Source of the DNA: UBA1422 sp963676385 | GTDB taxonomy: Bacteria > Bacillota > Clostridia > Peptostreptococcales > Anaerovoracaceae | Assembly (NCBI GenBank): GCA_963676385.2 | Contig: CAXXMM010000014.1 | Coordinates: 186,001-250,000 of the forward strand | Direction: 5' to 3' | Length of the DNA stretch: 64,000 nucleotides | Part shown: one piece after another, positions 1 to 7,394 of the stretch | Layout of the letters: the number at the start of each line of letters is the position of its first letter | Position numbering within the stretch: position 1 is the first letter of the stretch | Program-made: the position numbers and the translations under genes | The notes under the pieces: model-generated | Database searches by the model: none | What the model saw: only the letters and a program-made list of their open reading frames with translations | Told to the model about the DNA's origin: nothing

Positions 1-1
1 G

Positions 2-412
2 CTCATTATCGCCTTTGTTTTTGCGATAATTGAAGCGTTTACCCTTGGCCTCACCACCATTTGGTTTGCGGGAGGCGCAGCAGCAGCTGTTGTGGTTGCT
101 TTGCTGGGGTTGCCCATACCGGTTCAGGTGGTTGTCTTTGTAGTGGTGTCCATATTGTTGTTGGTGCTGACCCGGCCTTGGGCGATGAAACACTTTAAGT
201 CCAAGTTGGAGAGCACAAACATTGATGCGGTGATTGGGAAAGAGGCGATGGTGACACAGGAGATTAGTCCCTTTTCTGCAGGAGAAGCCAAGTTGAATGG
301 ATTGATTTGGGTGGCATTGGCTACCGACAAAAACAAGACTATTCCGGCTGGGACTGCGGTGAAAGTGGATGCTGTAGAAGGTGTGAAGTTGATTGTCACA
401 CCGTTAGAATAG
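2..412 (+). CDS. NfeD family membrane protein (5' end outside window)
   Basis: The reading frame is open from base 2, so the N-terminus lies before the window; an internal GTG at 92 is not needed. The visible part has two hydrophobic segments, with IWFAGG between them, typical of the NfeD membrane region. A soluble C-terminal OB-fold-like domain of about 60 residues follows, with the usual IGKEAMV and AGTAVKVDAVEG patterns. NfeD proteins pair with SPFH/stomatin proteins in membrane microdomains and the exact task is unknown. The SPFH gene starts 11 bases downstream, so the two form an operon. The family assignment is firm; the function is only by family. Confidence 0.85.
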   Translation, partial: LIIAFVFAIIEAFTLGLTTIWFAGGAAAAVVVALLGLPIPVQVVVFVVVSILLLVLTRPWAMKHFKSKLESTNIDAVIGKEAMVTQEISPFSAGEAKLNGLIWVALATDKNKTIPAGTAVKVDAVEGVKLIVTPLE

Positions 413-422
413 GAGGATATCT

Positions 423-1412
423 ATGGATTTTGGTTTTCAATTGGAGAACATGGGGAGTGCGGTAATCACATTTTTGTTGATTGCCTTGTTGGTATGGTTA
501 ATTGTCACAAATATTAGGATTGTTCCTCAGGCTTATGCCTGTGTTGTTGAAAGACTGGGTGCCTACAGAAGCACTTGGCAAGTAGGGCTTCACTTTAAAA
601 TTCCATTGATTGATCGGGTTGCCCATAAAATTTCTCTAAAAGAGCATGTAACGGATTTTCCCCCTCAACCTGTTATCACAAAGGACAACGTCACCATAGA
701 AATTGATACAGTATTGTATTTTTCCGTTACAGACCCCAAACTGTATGCCTATGGTGTAGAGAATCCAATGGCTGCTATTGAAAATTTGACGGCAACCACT
801 TTGCGTAACATTATAGGTGAACTGGAACTGGATCAAACTTTGACCGGCAGAGAACTAATCAACAGTAAAATCCGCTTGGTGTTAGATGAAGCGACGGATG
901 CATGGGGCATTAAAATCAACCGGGTGGAAGTAAAAAACATCAATCCCCCAAAGGATATTCAGCTTGCCATGGAAAAACAAATGCGAGCAGAGCGGGAACG
1001 AAGAGAAGTCATGATTCGCGCTGAAGGAGAAAAGCGTTCAGCCATTTTAGTTGCTGAAGGTAAAAAACAGGCAATGATTCTTGAGTCAGAAGGCCAGAAA
1101 CAAGCTACCATTCGAAAGGCTGAAGGAGATTCTGAATCTATCTTGTTAGTCCAAAAAGCCACGGCGGAAGGTATTAAACTATTAGTTTCTTCTGAACCAA
1201 CGAAGGAAGTGTTGACCATCAAAAGTTTAGAGGCTTTTGAAAAAGCTGCAAATGGAAGAGCGACAAAAATTATTATCCCCTCAGAGATTCAGGGGTTGGC
1301 AGGTCTGGCTAGTTCTTTGACAGCTATTGTCAAAGAAGAAGAAGCAGAAGAGCCTGCAATTCCTGTGGTAAAGGGCCCAGAACACGTAAAAAAAGCCACG
1401 GTTAAACCATGA
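423..1412 (+). CDS. SPFH/band 7 (stomatin-like, QmcA type) membrane protein
   Basis: 329 residues. One N-terminal transmembrane helix (about residues 13-35) is followed by an SPFH domain (about 35-190; RIVPQAYACVVERLG is characteristic). A charged, Ala/Glu-rich helical region (about 195-250) with repeated AEGEK/AEGKKQ/SEGQKQ segments follows, as in stomatins, and forms the oligomerising coiled coil. The protein is expected to assemble on the cytoplasmic membrane as a scaffold with the NfeD protein encoded just upstream. An AGGAGG-like site precedes the ATG. Its stop overlaps the start of the next gene by four bases (ATGA), so translation is coupled. QmcA, stomatin and HflK-like names are all possible; the SPFH/NfeD pairing favours stomatin-like. 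Confidence 0.9.
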   Translation: MDFGFQLENMGSAVITFLLIALLVWLIVTNIRIVPQAYACVVERLGAYRSTWQVGLHFKIPLIDRVAHKISLKEHVTDFPPQPVITKDNVTIEIDTVLYFSVTDPKLYAYGVENPMAAIENLTATTLRNIIGELELDQTLTGRELINSKIRLVLDEATDAWGIKINRVEVKNINPPKDIQLAMEKQMRAERERREVMIRAEGEKRSAILVAEGKKQAMILESEGQKQATIRKAEGDSESILLVQKATAEGIKLLVSSEPTKEVLTIKSLEAFEKAANGRATKIIIPSEIQGLAGLASSLTAIVKEEEAEEPAIPVVKGPEHVKKATVKP

Positions 1413-1747
1413 GTAAGGTTCAGCAAATTAATTTGGAAAGAGGACTACCCACGGTTGAAGAAGCCATAAGCCGCATGAAAAATGGTTTGACAACAGCTAA
1501 AATGTCCGGTTGTAAGGCAGCCATTATCATTCATGGTTATGGTTCCACCGGCATTGGGGGTGCCATTAAACCTGCGGTTTCAAAAAATTTATCCCAACCC
1601 GGGTTGGTGGGCATTGTCAAAGAATGGGTGGCAGGAGAAAACTGGCACCAAAAAAAGACAATATTTTTGACCCAGTGCCCGACACTGAAGGAGCATAACC
1701 GTCACATTGATGGGAATTATGGAATTACTGTGGTGCTCCTGAAATAA
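1409..1747 (+). CDS. Smr-domain-like small protein
   Basis: 112 residues with no membrane segment. The centre carries an IIIHGYGSTGIGG stretch, which resembles the HGxGxG core of the small MutS-related (Smr) domain. Such domains bind or nick nucleic acid, often in RNA quality control. The N-terminal half (residues 1-35) pairs LERGLPTVEEA with a helix, as in other short Smr-like proteins. The ATG overlaps the stop of the SPFH gene (ATGA), making it the last gene of the operon before a strong terminator. The domain call rests on a single motif, so the function is tentative; a role linked to the NfeD/SPFH pair is only suggested by position. Confidence 0.6.
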   Translation: MSKVQQINLERGLPTVEEAISRMKNGLTTAKMSGCKAAIIIHGYGSTGIGGAIKPAVSKNLSQPGLVGIVKEWVAGENWHQKKTIFLTQCPTLKEHNRHIDGNYGITVVLLK

Positions 1748-1757
1748 CACAATAGCG

Positions 1758-1789
1758 AAAGACCCACCTTTGAGGGTGGGTCTTTTTTT
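1758..1789 (+). terminator. Intrinsic terminator of the nfeD-SPFH-smr operon
   Basis: AGACCCACC and GGTGGGTCT arms enclose a short loop and are followed by seven T residues, right after the stop of the Smr-like gene. Confidence 0.92.
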
Positions 1790-1802
1790 GACGTAATTTC
1801 CA

Positions 1803-1831
1803 TTGTATTTTATGAAAATATAGTGTATAGT
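1803..1831 (+). promoter_or_regulatory. Sigma-A promoter for the flavin oxidoreductase gene
   Basis: -35 TTGTAT (1803-1808), 17-base spacer, -10 TATAGT (1826-1831). The leader to the TTG start is about 60 bases. Confidence 0.6.
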
Positions 1832-1840
1832 ATGAAATAG

Positions 1841-1857
1841 TTTGTTTGACTAACAAA
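1841..1857. promoter_or_regulatory. Inverted repeat TTTGTT-N5-AACAAA near the transcription start
   Basis: A six-base-arm inverted repeat lies just downstream of the -10 box, a classic repressor position. The same TTGTT-N5-AACAA core occurs downstream of the cydA promoter (7357-7371). The regulator is unknown. Confidence 0.4.
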
Positions 1858-1899
1858 ATAAATTAAAGTTGGGCAACAACTACGTTTAGGAGGATTATA

Positions 1900-2994
1900 T
1901 TGATCATAACAAAAATGAAAGAATTAAAAATAGGAGAACTGACGGCCAAGGTTCCCATTATACAAGGGGGGATGGGTGTAAACATTTCACTCTCCGGACT
2001 TTCCGCGGCAGTTGCCAATGCTGGAGGCATTGGCGTCATTGCAACTGCCAGTATCGGTATGGATGAGCCGGATTTTTATGCCAACTTTCTTGAGGCCAAT
2101 ATGCGAGTATTGAGAAGGGAAATCCGCAAGGCTAAAGCTGCCACAAAGGGACTTTTAGGGGTCAATATTATGGTTGCCATGTCAAATTTTGGTGATTTAG
2201 TGCGCACATCCATTGAAGAAAAAATTGATATTATTTTTTCTGGCGCAGGATTGCCCTTGGATTTACCGGAGTATTTGACTGAAGGGTGTAAGACAAAGCT
2301 AGTGCCCGTTGTATCTTCCGGTAGAGGTGCCAGATTAATTGCAAAAGTTTGGAAAGAAAAATACAATTATCTTCCCGATGGGTTTGTGGTGGAAGGACCC
2401 AAGGCTGGCGGACATCTGGGATTTAAAGTGGAACAACTAACAGATTCGAAATTTGCCTTGGAAAATCTGGTTGTGGATGTGTTAGCCGAATCCCAACAGT
2501 TAGAAGTTGACTATCATAAAAGAATACCAGTGATTGCGGGAGGTGGGATCTTCACCGGAGAAGACATTTATAAAATAATGAGACTGGGGGCAAATGGAGT
2601 CCAAATGGGGACTCGCTTTGTTGCCACAGATGAATGTGATGCCTCCCCAGAATTTAAGCAAGCATTTATTGATGCGCAAGAAGAGGACATTGAAATTATC
2701 AAAAGTCCTGTTGGAATGCCGGGAAGAGCCATACGCAATCAATTCACCTTAGATGTGAAAGAAGGAATCAAAAAACCTTTTTCTTGCCCTTATCATTGCA
2801 TTTCCACTTGTGACATTCAGAAAACCCCATATTGTATTTGTTTGGCGTTAATGAATGCCCAAAGAGGGAATCTTGGCAAGGGATTTGCCTTTGCCGGAGC
2901 CAATGTTGGAAGAGTGAAAGAAATACTTTCAGTGAAAAAGTTGATTGATACTTTGGAACAGGAATATGCACAGGCGGCAGTTGAGAGAGTTTAA
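1900..2994 (+). CDS. NAD(P)H-dependent flavin oxidoreductase (nitronate monooxygenase/YrpB family)
   Basis: 364 residues, a TIM-barrel FMN protein of the 2-nitropropane dioxygenase-like family. Visible family signs are PIIQGGMGVNIS at the N-terminus, the GFVVEGPKAGGHLG loop, VIAGGGIFTG and GANGVQMGTRFVAT, which build the FMN phosphate site. The C-terminal part has a Cys-rich stretch (SCPYHCISTC and PYCIC, about residues 293-312) common in clostridial members, so a metal or redox role there is possible. The true start is the TTG at 1900, six bases after AGGAGG; the downstream ATG at 1915 is too far from it. Family members include nitronate monooxygenases and enoyl-ACP reductase FabK, and the substrate cannot be told. 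It is monocistronic, with its own promoter and terminator. Confidence 0.85.
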   Translation: MIITKMKELKIGELTAKVPIIQGGMGVNISLSGLSAAVANAGGIGVIATASIGMDEPDFYANFLEANMRVLRREIRKAKAATKGLLGVNIMVAMSNFGDLVRTSIEEKIDIIFSGAGLPLDLPEYLTEGCKTKLVPVVSSGRGARLIAKVWKEKYNYLPDGFVVEGPKAGGHLGFKVEQLTDSKFALENLVVDVLAESQQLEVDYHKRIPVIAGGGIFTGEDIYKIMRLGANGVQMGTRFVATDECDASPEFKQAFIDAQEEDIEIIKSPVGMPGRAIRNQFTLDVKEGIKKPFSCPYHCISTCDIQKTPYCICLALMNAQRGNLGKGFAFAGANVGRVKEILSVKKLIDTLEQEYAQAAVERV

Positions 2995-3007
2995 TATGCT
3001 GATAACA

Positions 3008-3040
3008 AAAAAGCCTACCATTTTATTGGTAGACTTTTCT
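3008..3040. terminator. Intrinsic terminator between convergent genes
   Basis: GTCTACCA/TGGTAGGC-type stem with an A-tract before and a T-tract after it, so it could work in both directions between the genes ending at 2994 and 3120. Confidence 0.8.
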
Positions 3041-3119
3041 AGTGCAGATAAAAACCATGCACTTACAAGTTCAACTTAAAACGTGGTTTTTATTTTAGAT
3101 AGGGAATCCTATTTTGTTT

Positions 3120-4808
3120 CTATTCATCAAAAGGCTGATCCGGAAGCTCTGGACCCACATCATTTAGGACAGCTTCTGCAATATTATTGCAGCAGTCGCC
3201 AATTTTTTCAATGTTGTGAATCACATCGTTATAGATAACGGTAAAGGCCGGAGAACAAAGACTGTCATAAAGTCGTTTCATATGTTCTTTTCGCAGGCGC
3301 TCTTCAGTGTGATTCATATGAACTTCCTGGACTAATACATCTCTGGCCAAAGACTCATCACCTTTTTCAAGGGCGGACAACGCATCTCGCATAATCCAAA
3401 GACTCTGATCAAAAAAATCACAAATTTCCGCCATAGCCCTATCGGAGAAATCATATTTGTTTTTGTTTTTTTCTTGAGAAAATTCTGCTAAATTCTTACA
3501 ATAATCACCAATGTGTTCAATATCTGCCGCAATGTGAAGCAGCCCTGACAAGCGCTTGGCCTGAGTTTCCGTAGCCGCTTCGGAGGATAAAATGGCAGCC
3601 AAATATTGGACGGTCATTCCTTGTACTTGATTCACTGCATTTTCCAATTCTAAAACTTCATCGGCTAAACCCATATCATCCTCAATGAAAGCCTTTTTCG
3701 ACTTGTTAATCATATCCAAAGCGAAGCCGCCTATGCGCATCAGTTCCTGGGTGGCCAAATGAATGGCAAAGACAGGTTGATGAAGGGCTTTATTATCTAA
3801 ATACATGGTTTCGGTTTTTAGTTTGTGGACATCTTCCCCCGGAATAATGAAGGTAACCAATTTTACAAAGGCGCCAATGAAGGGAAGGAATAAAATGGTG
3901 CTGACTACGTTAAACAGTAGGTGAGTATTGGCAATTTGTCGAGAAATCACATCGACTGAAGCACCGGCAGGTGAAATGGAAGAAATCAGTTGAACAATCT
4001 GTGGGATGAACCATATAAAAATTAGAGTAGCAGTTATGTTGAAGATGCAATGAAAGAGTGCAGCACGTTTGGCGTTGACCGACAACTTTCGAGTGGAAAT
4101 TAATGCCAAAACAGTCGTACCAATGTTAAATCCAAAGATGATTGGGACAGAAGCTGTCAACCCGATGATACCGGTAACCCCATTGGGTCCCATGGCAGAG
4201 GCCATACTTTGCAGAAGTGCAATCCCAGCAGTACTGCTTTGGATGGCAAAAGTGAGGATGGCACCCATAAAGGTACCCATCAGCGGCCATGCTTCCACTT
4301 GCACCATCAGATGGGCAAGGTATGCGGACTCAGCCACTTGCATCATGGCGTTGGACATAATATTCATAGAAACAAATAGCAGACCAAATCCAAAGAGAAC
4401 CTGTCCAATGTTGTGAACCACTTCCCATTTTTTAAGTCCAAAATACATGATAAAACCAACAATGACGAATATCCAAGCGTAGTCTCCTAATTGGAAGGCA
4501 ATTAATTGGGCGGTAAGGGTGGCACCGATATTTGCACCCATAATGACACTAATTGCCTGAGGCAATTTCATCAATCCTGCCCCCACAAAACCAACCGTCA
4601 TTAGCGTAGTTGCACTGCTGCTTTGTAATACTGCTGCCACCAAAGCTCCGGCGAATACACCAAACAGAGGATTGGATGTTAATAAGGCTAGCAACTTATG
4701 CATTCGATCTCCGGCCGTTTTTTGCATCCCATCACTCATCAAATTCATGCCATAAATAAAGAGGGCCAGACCACCTATGATGGAAATTGCAATTAGAAAG
4801 TTATTCAT
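3120..4808 (-). CDS. Na+/phosphate cotransporter family protein with PhoU-like domain
   Basis: 562 residues from the ATG at 4808 (MNNFLIAISIIGG). A possible upstream start at 4877 would add 23 residues without a hydrophobic or conserved character. The membrane half (about residues 1-330) contains the two inverted Na_Pi_cotrans repeats with the QSSSATT and QSSTAG signatures that bind Na+/phosphate. The C-terminal 220 residues form a helical PhoU-like domain with paired metal-binding E/D-xxx-D patterns (ENAVNQVQ, HIAADIEHIGDYCKN, HNIEKIGDCCNN). Known NptA-type proteins import phosphate with sodium; the fused PhoU domain probably tunes activity. It is monocistronic, with an AAGGTG ribosome binding site. 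Confidence 0.9.
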   Translation of the reverse strand: MNNFLIAISIIGGLALFIYGMNLMSDGMQKTAGDRMHKLLALLTSNPLFGVFAGALVAAVLQSSSATTLMTVGFVGAGLMKLPQAISVIMGANIGATLTAQLIAFQLGDYAWIFVIVGFIMYFGLKKWEVVHNIGQVLFGFGLLFVSMNIMSNAMMQVAESAYLAHLMVQVEAWPLMGTFMGAILTFAIQSSTAGIALLQSMASAMGPNGVTGIIGLTASVPIIFGFNIGTTVLALISTRKLSVNAKRAALFHCIFNITATLIFIWFIPQIVQLISSISPAGASVDVISRQIANTHLLFNVVSTILFLPFIGAFVKLVTFIIPGEDVHKLKTETMYLDNKALHQPVFAIHLATQELMRIGGFALDMINKSKKAFIEDDMGLADEVLELENAVNQVQGMTVQYLAAILSSEAATETQAKRLSGLLHIAADIEHIGDYCKNLAEFSQEKNKNKYDFSDRAMAEICDFFDQSLWIMRDALSALEKGDESLARDVLVQEVHMNHTEERLRKEHMKRLYDSLCSPAFTVIYNDVIHNIEKIGDCCNNIAEAVLNDVGPELPDQPFDE

Positions 4809-4941
4809 CGTTACACCTTTGTAGTTACACCCGATGTGTTCACGGGTTTTATCCTTTATACTTGTTAATACCATCATACTCTTTTTGTGAGGAGAGAAAA
4901 CCCTTTTATGGCAAAAGTTATGTTAAGTTTTTGTTAAATCC

Positions 4942-4983
4942 AATAAATAAACGGCCAATTCCAAAGGAATCCGCCGTTTATTG
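4942..4983 (-). terminator. Intrinsic terminator of the 4-hydroxybutyryl-CoA dehydratase gene
   Basis: AATAAACGGC and GCCGTTTATT arms, with an inner GGATTCC/GGAATT pairing, lie immediately beyond the stop of the minus-strand gene. Confidence 0.85.
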
Positions 4984-4988
4984 CAAAT

Positions 4989-6440
4989 TTAGTTTTCTTC
5001 AATTTTGGCGATTTTTTTTGCCAGTGTCTTCTTTTGTTCAATATTCCCCAGCCGCGCAATCATAATTCGCTGTGCCTGAGGTGATCCTGCCCCATGCATG
5101 GATTCCGTCCGATATCCAACGGCACCGGTTCCAAGGGTTAGATTTTCAATTAGGCGCATAATGCGCATTCTGTTTTCTGTTGGCACTGAAGCAACGCCTC
5201 TCAGATATTTTTCCACATAGTGACCAATGTCCGGACTGCGAAAATCTTTCTCTGAAGGTTGTGTTACCATAAGGCCTCCCGCAATGTCTTCCGCCAGGCG
5301 AGTCATTTCATAGGGGAAGCGGGTGACATTCTGTTTACAAACATTGGCCAGCATCAGGTCAATCAGGTATGCACCAGAAGGGGTGGGATAACCCTCATAG
5401 GAACAAGCCAAGGCAGAAGAATAGATGGTTTCATTTAAGTGGGTCATTTCAATTAATTTATCTTTGATATGAGATGCTTTGGGAACGCCGTTATAGTCTG
5501 CTGCAAGAGCCGCAGCCCCAATCAGCACATCACCCACACCGGTTTTGCAGGCATAACTTGGTCGGTGATGACCACCAAATCGTTCCACCAACGTGGTGAC
5601 GAATTCAGTTTCTCCATTTAAGAAAACCCTTTCATTGGGTACAAAAACCTGATCAAAGATGATTAATGCCTCATGACCGCCATACTGACTGTTGCCAACA
5701 TCAATTTCAGTCCCTTCCATTTTTCGAGTGTCACAGGATTGTCTCCCGTAAATAATGGTAATTCCCTCAGCATCAGAGGGAACCGCGAATGAAACGGCAT
5801 AATCTTTGTCCTCTGGTGCCATGGCAATGGTGGGCATCACTAATATTTCATGGGAATTAACAATTCCTGTTTGATGAGCCTTGCATCCACTGACCACAAT
5901 TCCATCAGGACGCCTCGCCACCACTCGAAGATACATGTCCGGGTCGGCTTGAGCGCTGGGAGAAAGACCTCGGTCTCCTTTCACATCGGTCATTGCGCCA
6001 TCTGTTACAAGATCTTCCCGTTGGATGTACTCAATGAATTTGATAATGTTGTCCAAATACTTGGTGCCGTACTTTTTATCGATTTCATAAGAGGTACTAT
6101 AGACTGCATTGATAGCGTCTTGGCCGACACATCGCTGAAAACAGCATGCGGTTTTTTGACCCAACATTCTTTGGCGCTTCACTTTCTTGACTAAATCCCC
6201 GGTGCTTTGGAACACATGATTAAATAGGTTGATTTTTTCTCCCGTTAAGTGGGATTTTACTGTCATCAAATCTTCATACATGGGATCTAGGGCAAGGTCA
6301 TAAGTGACCGCCACGGCGTTCATAGAAGGAATGATAATGGGATGGTCCACAGGAGAGGTGATTTTCTCTCCGAACATATAGACATTCAAATTAAGCTTTC
6401 GAAGGCTTTCAATATATTCGTTACCTGTTTTTAATGGCAT
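4989..6440 (-). CDS. abfD: 4-hydroxybutyryl-CoA dehydratase / vinylacetyl-CoA delta-isomerase
   Basis: 483 residues from the ATG at 6440, which follows AAAGGAG by six bases; an upstream ATG at 6473 has no such site. It belongs to the HpaB/AbfD flavoprotein family. The [4Fe-4S] ligands known from the Clostridium aminobutyricum enzyme are all present: CCFQRC (Cys100 and Cys104 here), His291 in GGHHRPSYAC, and Cys298. Flavin-only HpaB hydroxylases lack these ligands, so the radical dehydratase activity is well supported. The enzyme dehydrates 4-hydroxybutyryl-CoA to crotonyl-CoA in GABA, succinate or putrescine fermentation. It stands alone between terminators. Its upstream partners (4-hydroxybutyrate dehydrogenase and CoA transferase) are not in the window. 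Confidence 0.9.
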   Translation of the reverse strand: MPLKTGNEYIESLRKLNLNVYMFGEKITSPVDHPIIIPSMNAVAVTYDLALDPMYEDLMTVKSHLTGEKINLFNHVFQSTGDLVKKVKRQRMLGQKTACCFQRCVGQDAINAVYSTSYEIDKKYGTKYLDNIIKFIEYIQREDLVTDGAMTDVKGDRGLSPSAQADPDMYLRVVARRPDGIVVSGCKAHQTGIVNSHEILVMPTIAMAPEDKDYAVSFAVPSDAEGITIIYGRQSCDTRKMEGTEIDVGNSQYGGHEALIIFDQVFVPNERVFLNGETEFVTTLVERFGGHHRPSYACKTGVGDVLIGAAALAADYNGVPKASHIKDKLIEMTHLNETIYSSALACSYEGYPTPSGAYLIDLMLANVCKQNVTRFPYEMTRLAEDIAGGLMVTQPSEKDFRSPDIGHYVEKYLRGVASVPTENRMRIMRLIENLTLGTGAVGYRTESMHGAGSPQAQRIMIARLGNIEQKKTLAKKIAKIEEN

Positions 6441-6596
6441 AACTGACTCCTTTCGTAGTGCAGATATAAGCAAAATTCAGTAGTAAGGCAATGCTTAATA
6501 CTAATGATAGTATACCTGTTTTAACTGATTGCTAACAGGTAAATCAAATAAAATTTGTAAAGTTCCCACGGGGAAGCCTCTTTTGTTACATAGAAA

Positions 6597-6633
6597 TAAA
6601 AAAGGCAAATTTTTTGGATTTGCCTTTTAATAA
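6597..6633 (-). terminator. Intrinsic terminator of the ferritin gene
   Basis: AAAAGGCAAAT and ATTTGCCTTTT arms with flanking A/T tracts, 17 bases past the minus-strand ferritin stop. Confidence 0.85.
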
Positions 6634-6649
6634 AAGAAGTTAATTGATG

Positions 6650-7165
6650 TTAAGTTAGAATGAGTGAGGGTGGGGCATAAATCCTTCCGGCCAGTTCTCC
6701 GTTTAGGGCATAAAGTCCCTTTGCGTCTGAGCCATAAAGATCATATTTTTTTATCATGTCATCAGCATTTTTTTCTTCTTCTCCTTGCTCCTTGACAAAC
6801 CAGTCAAGAAATTGCATGGTGCGATAATCTTTGCATACGCTTGCGGTATCATAGATATTGTAGATGGAAGCAGTAATAAATTGCTCATGGGCATAAGATC
6901 CTCTCAAAGGATCCAGGTGTGTTTTTAAAGATACATCTGGTTTTGCTAGGGCTTCCAAAGTGACTTTGTCTCCATTGTTGTGGAGATATTGTATTATCAG
7001 CATGGCGTGATCTTGTTCTTCTTTTGCTTGCACTGTGTACCAGTTGGCAAACCCGTCAAGGCCCGCGTCGGTAAAATAGTTTGCAAAATCAAGATAAAGA
7101 TACGCCGAGTAAAATTCTTTATTGATTTGCTCGTTCAATAATTTGGACAATGATTTATCTAACAT
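6650..7165 (-). CDS. ftn: Ferritin
   Basis: 171 residues from the ATG at 7165, preceded by GGAGGG; the ATG at 7189 would add eight residues with no ribosome binding site. It is a non-heme bacterial-type ferritin of usual length. The four-helix bundle carries the di-iron ferroxidase residues, with Glu17 in NKEFYSAYLYL, the EEQDHAM motif around residues 50-55 and the EQGEEE motif near residue 130. It stores iron as ferrihydrite in the cytoplasm and protects against Fenton chemistry. It is transcribed away from the cytochrome bd operon across a shared 229-base region, which fits an oxygen/iron stress setting. Confidence 0.93.
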   Translation of the reverse strand: MLDKSLSKLLNEQINKEFYSAYLYLDFANYFTDAGLDGFANWYTVQAKEEQDHAMLIIQYLHNNGDKVTLEALAKPDVSLKTHLDPLRGSYAHEQFITASIYNIYDTASVCKDYRTMQFLDWFVKEQGEEEKNADDMIKKYDLYGSDAKGLYALNGELAGRIYAPPSLILT

Positions 7166-7303
7166 AGTAATCCCTCCATTTCTATACAAGTGTTTATAAC
7201 TTATTCTACCTCAAAAAAGATCTCTGAAACAAGTAGACTTCCATGAGATCAAAAAGCATGGAAGATTTAGGCATACTTGCGAGGGTTTTCTTTGTAAATT
7301 TGC

Positions 7304-7332
7304 TTGACTATAAAATAACAGAGTAATATACT
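7304..7332 (+). promoter_or_regulatory. Sigma-A promoter of cydAB
   Basis: -35 TTGACT (7304-7309), 17-base spacer, -10 TATACT (7327-7332), 62 bases before the cydA ATG. Confidence 0.8.
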
Positions 7333-7355
7333 TAACACGTCAGGTATAGTAAATA

Positions 7356-7372
7356 GTTGTTCTTATAACAAC
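7356..7372. promoter_or_regulatory. Inverted repeat GTTGTT-N5-AACAAC in the cydA leader
   Basis: A perfect six-base-arm palindrome about 15-20 bases downstream of the expected transcription start, where a repressor would block cydAB. The arms resemble half of a Rex site, but the spacing (five rather than eight bases between TTGTT and AACAA) does not fit Rex. A similar repeat is at 1841-1857. Confidence 0.5.
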
Positions 7373-7394
7373 ATGACCAAAAGGTGGTGAAACA

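Noticed and set aside
2874..2889. A sigma-54-like TGGCA-N8-GC sequence
   Set aside because: It lies inside the conserved coding sequence of the flavin oxidoreductase with no gene suitably placed downstream and no activator gene near.
7356..7372. Rex-binding site before cydA
   Set aside because: Rex sites keep TTGTT and AACAA eight bases apart; here they are five apart. Left as an unassigned palindrome.
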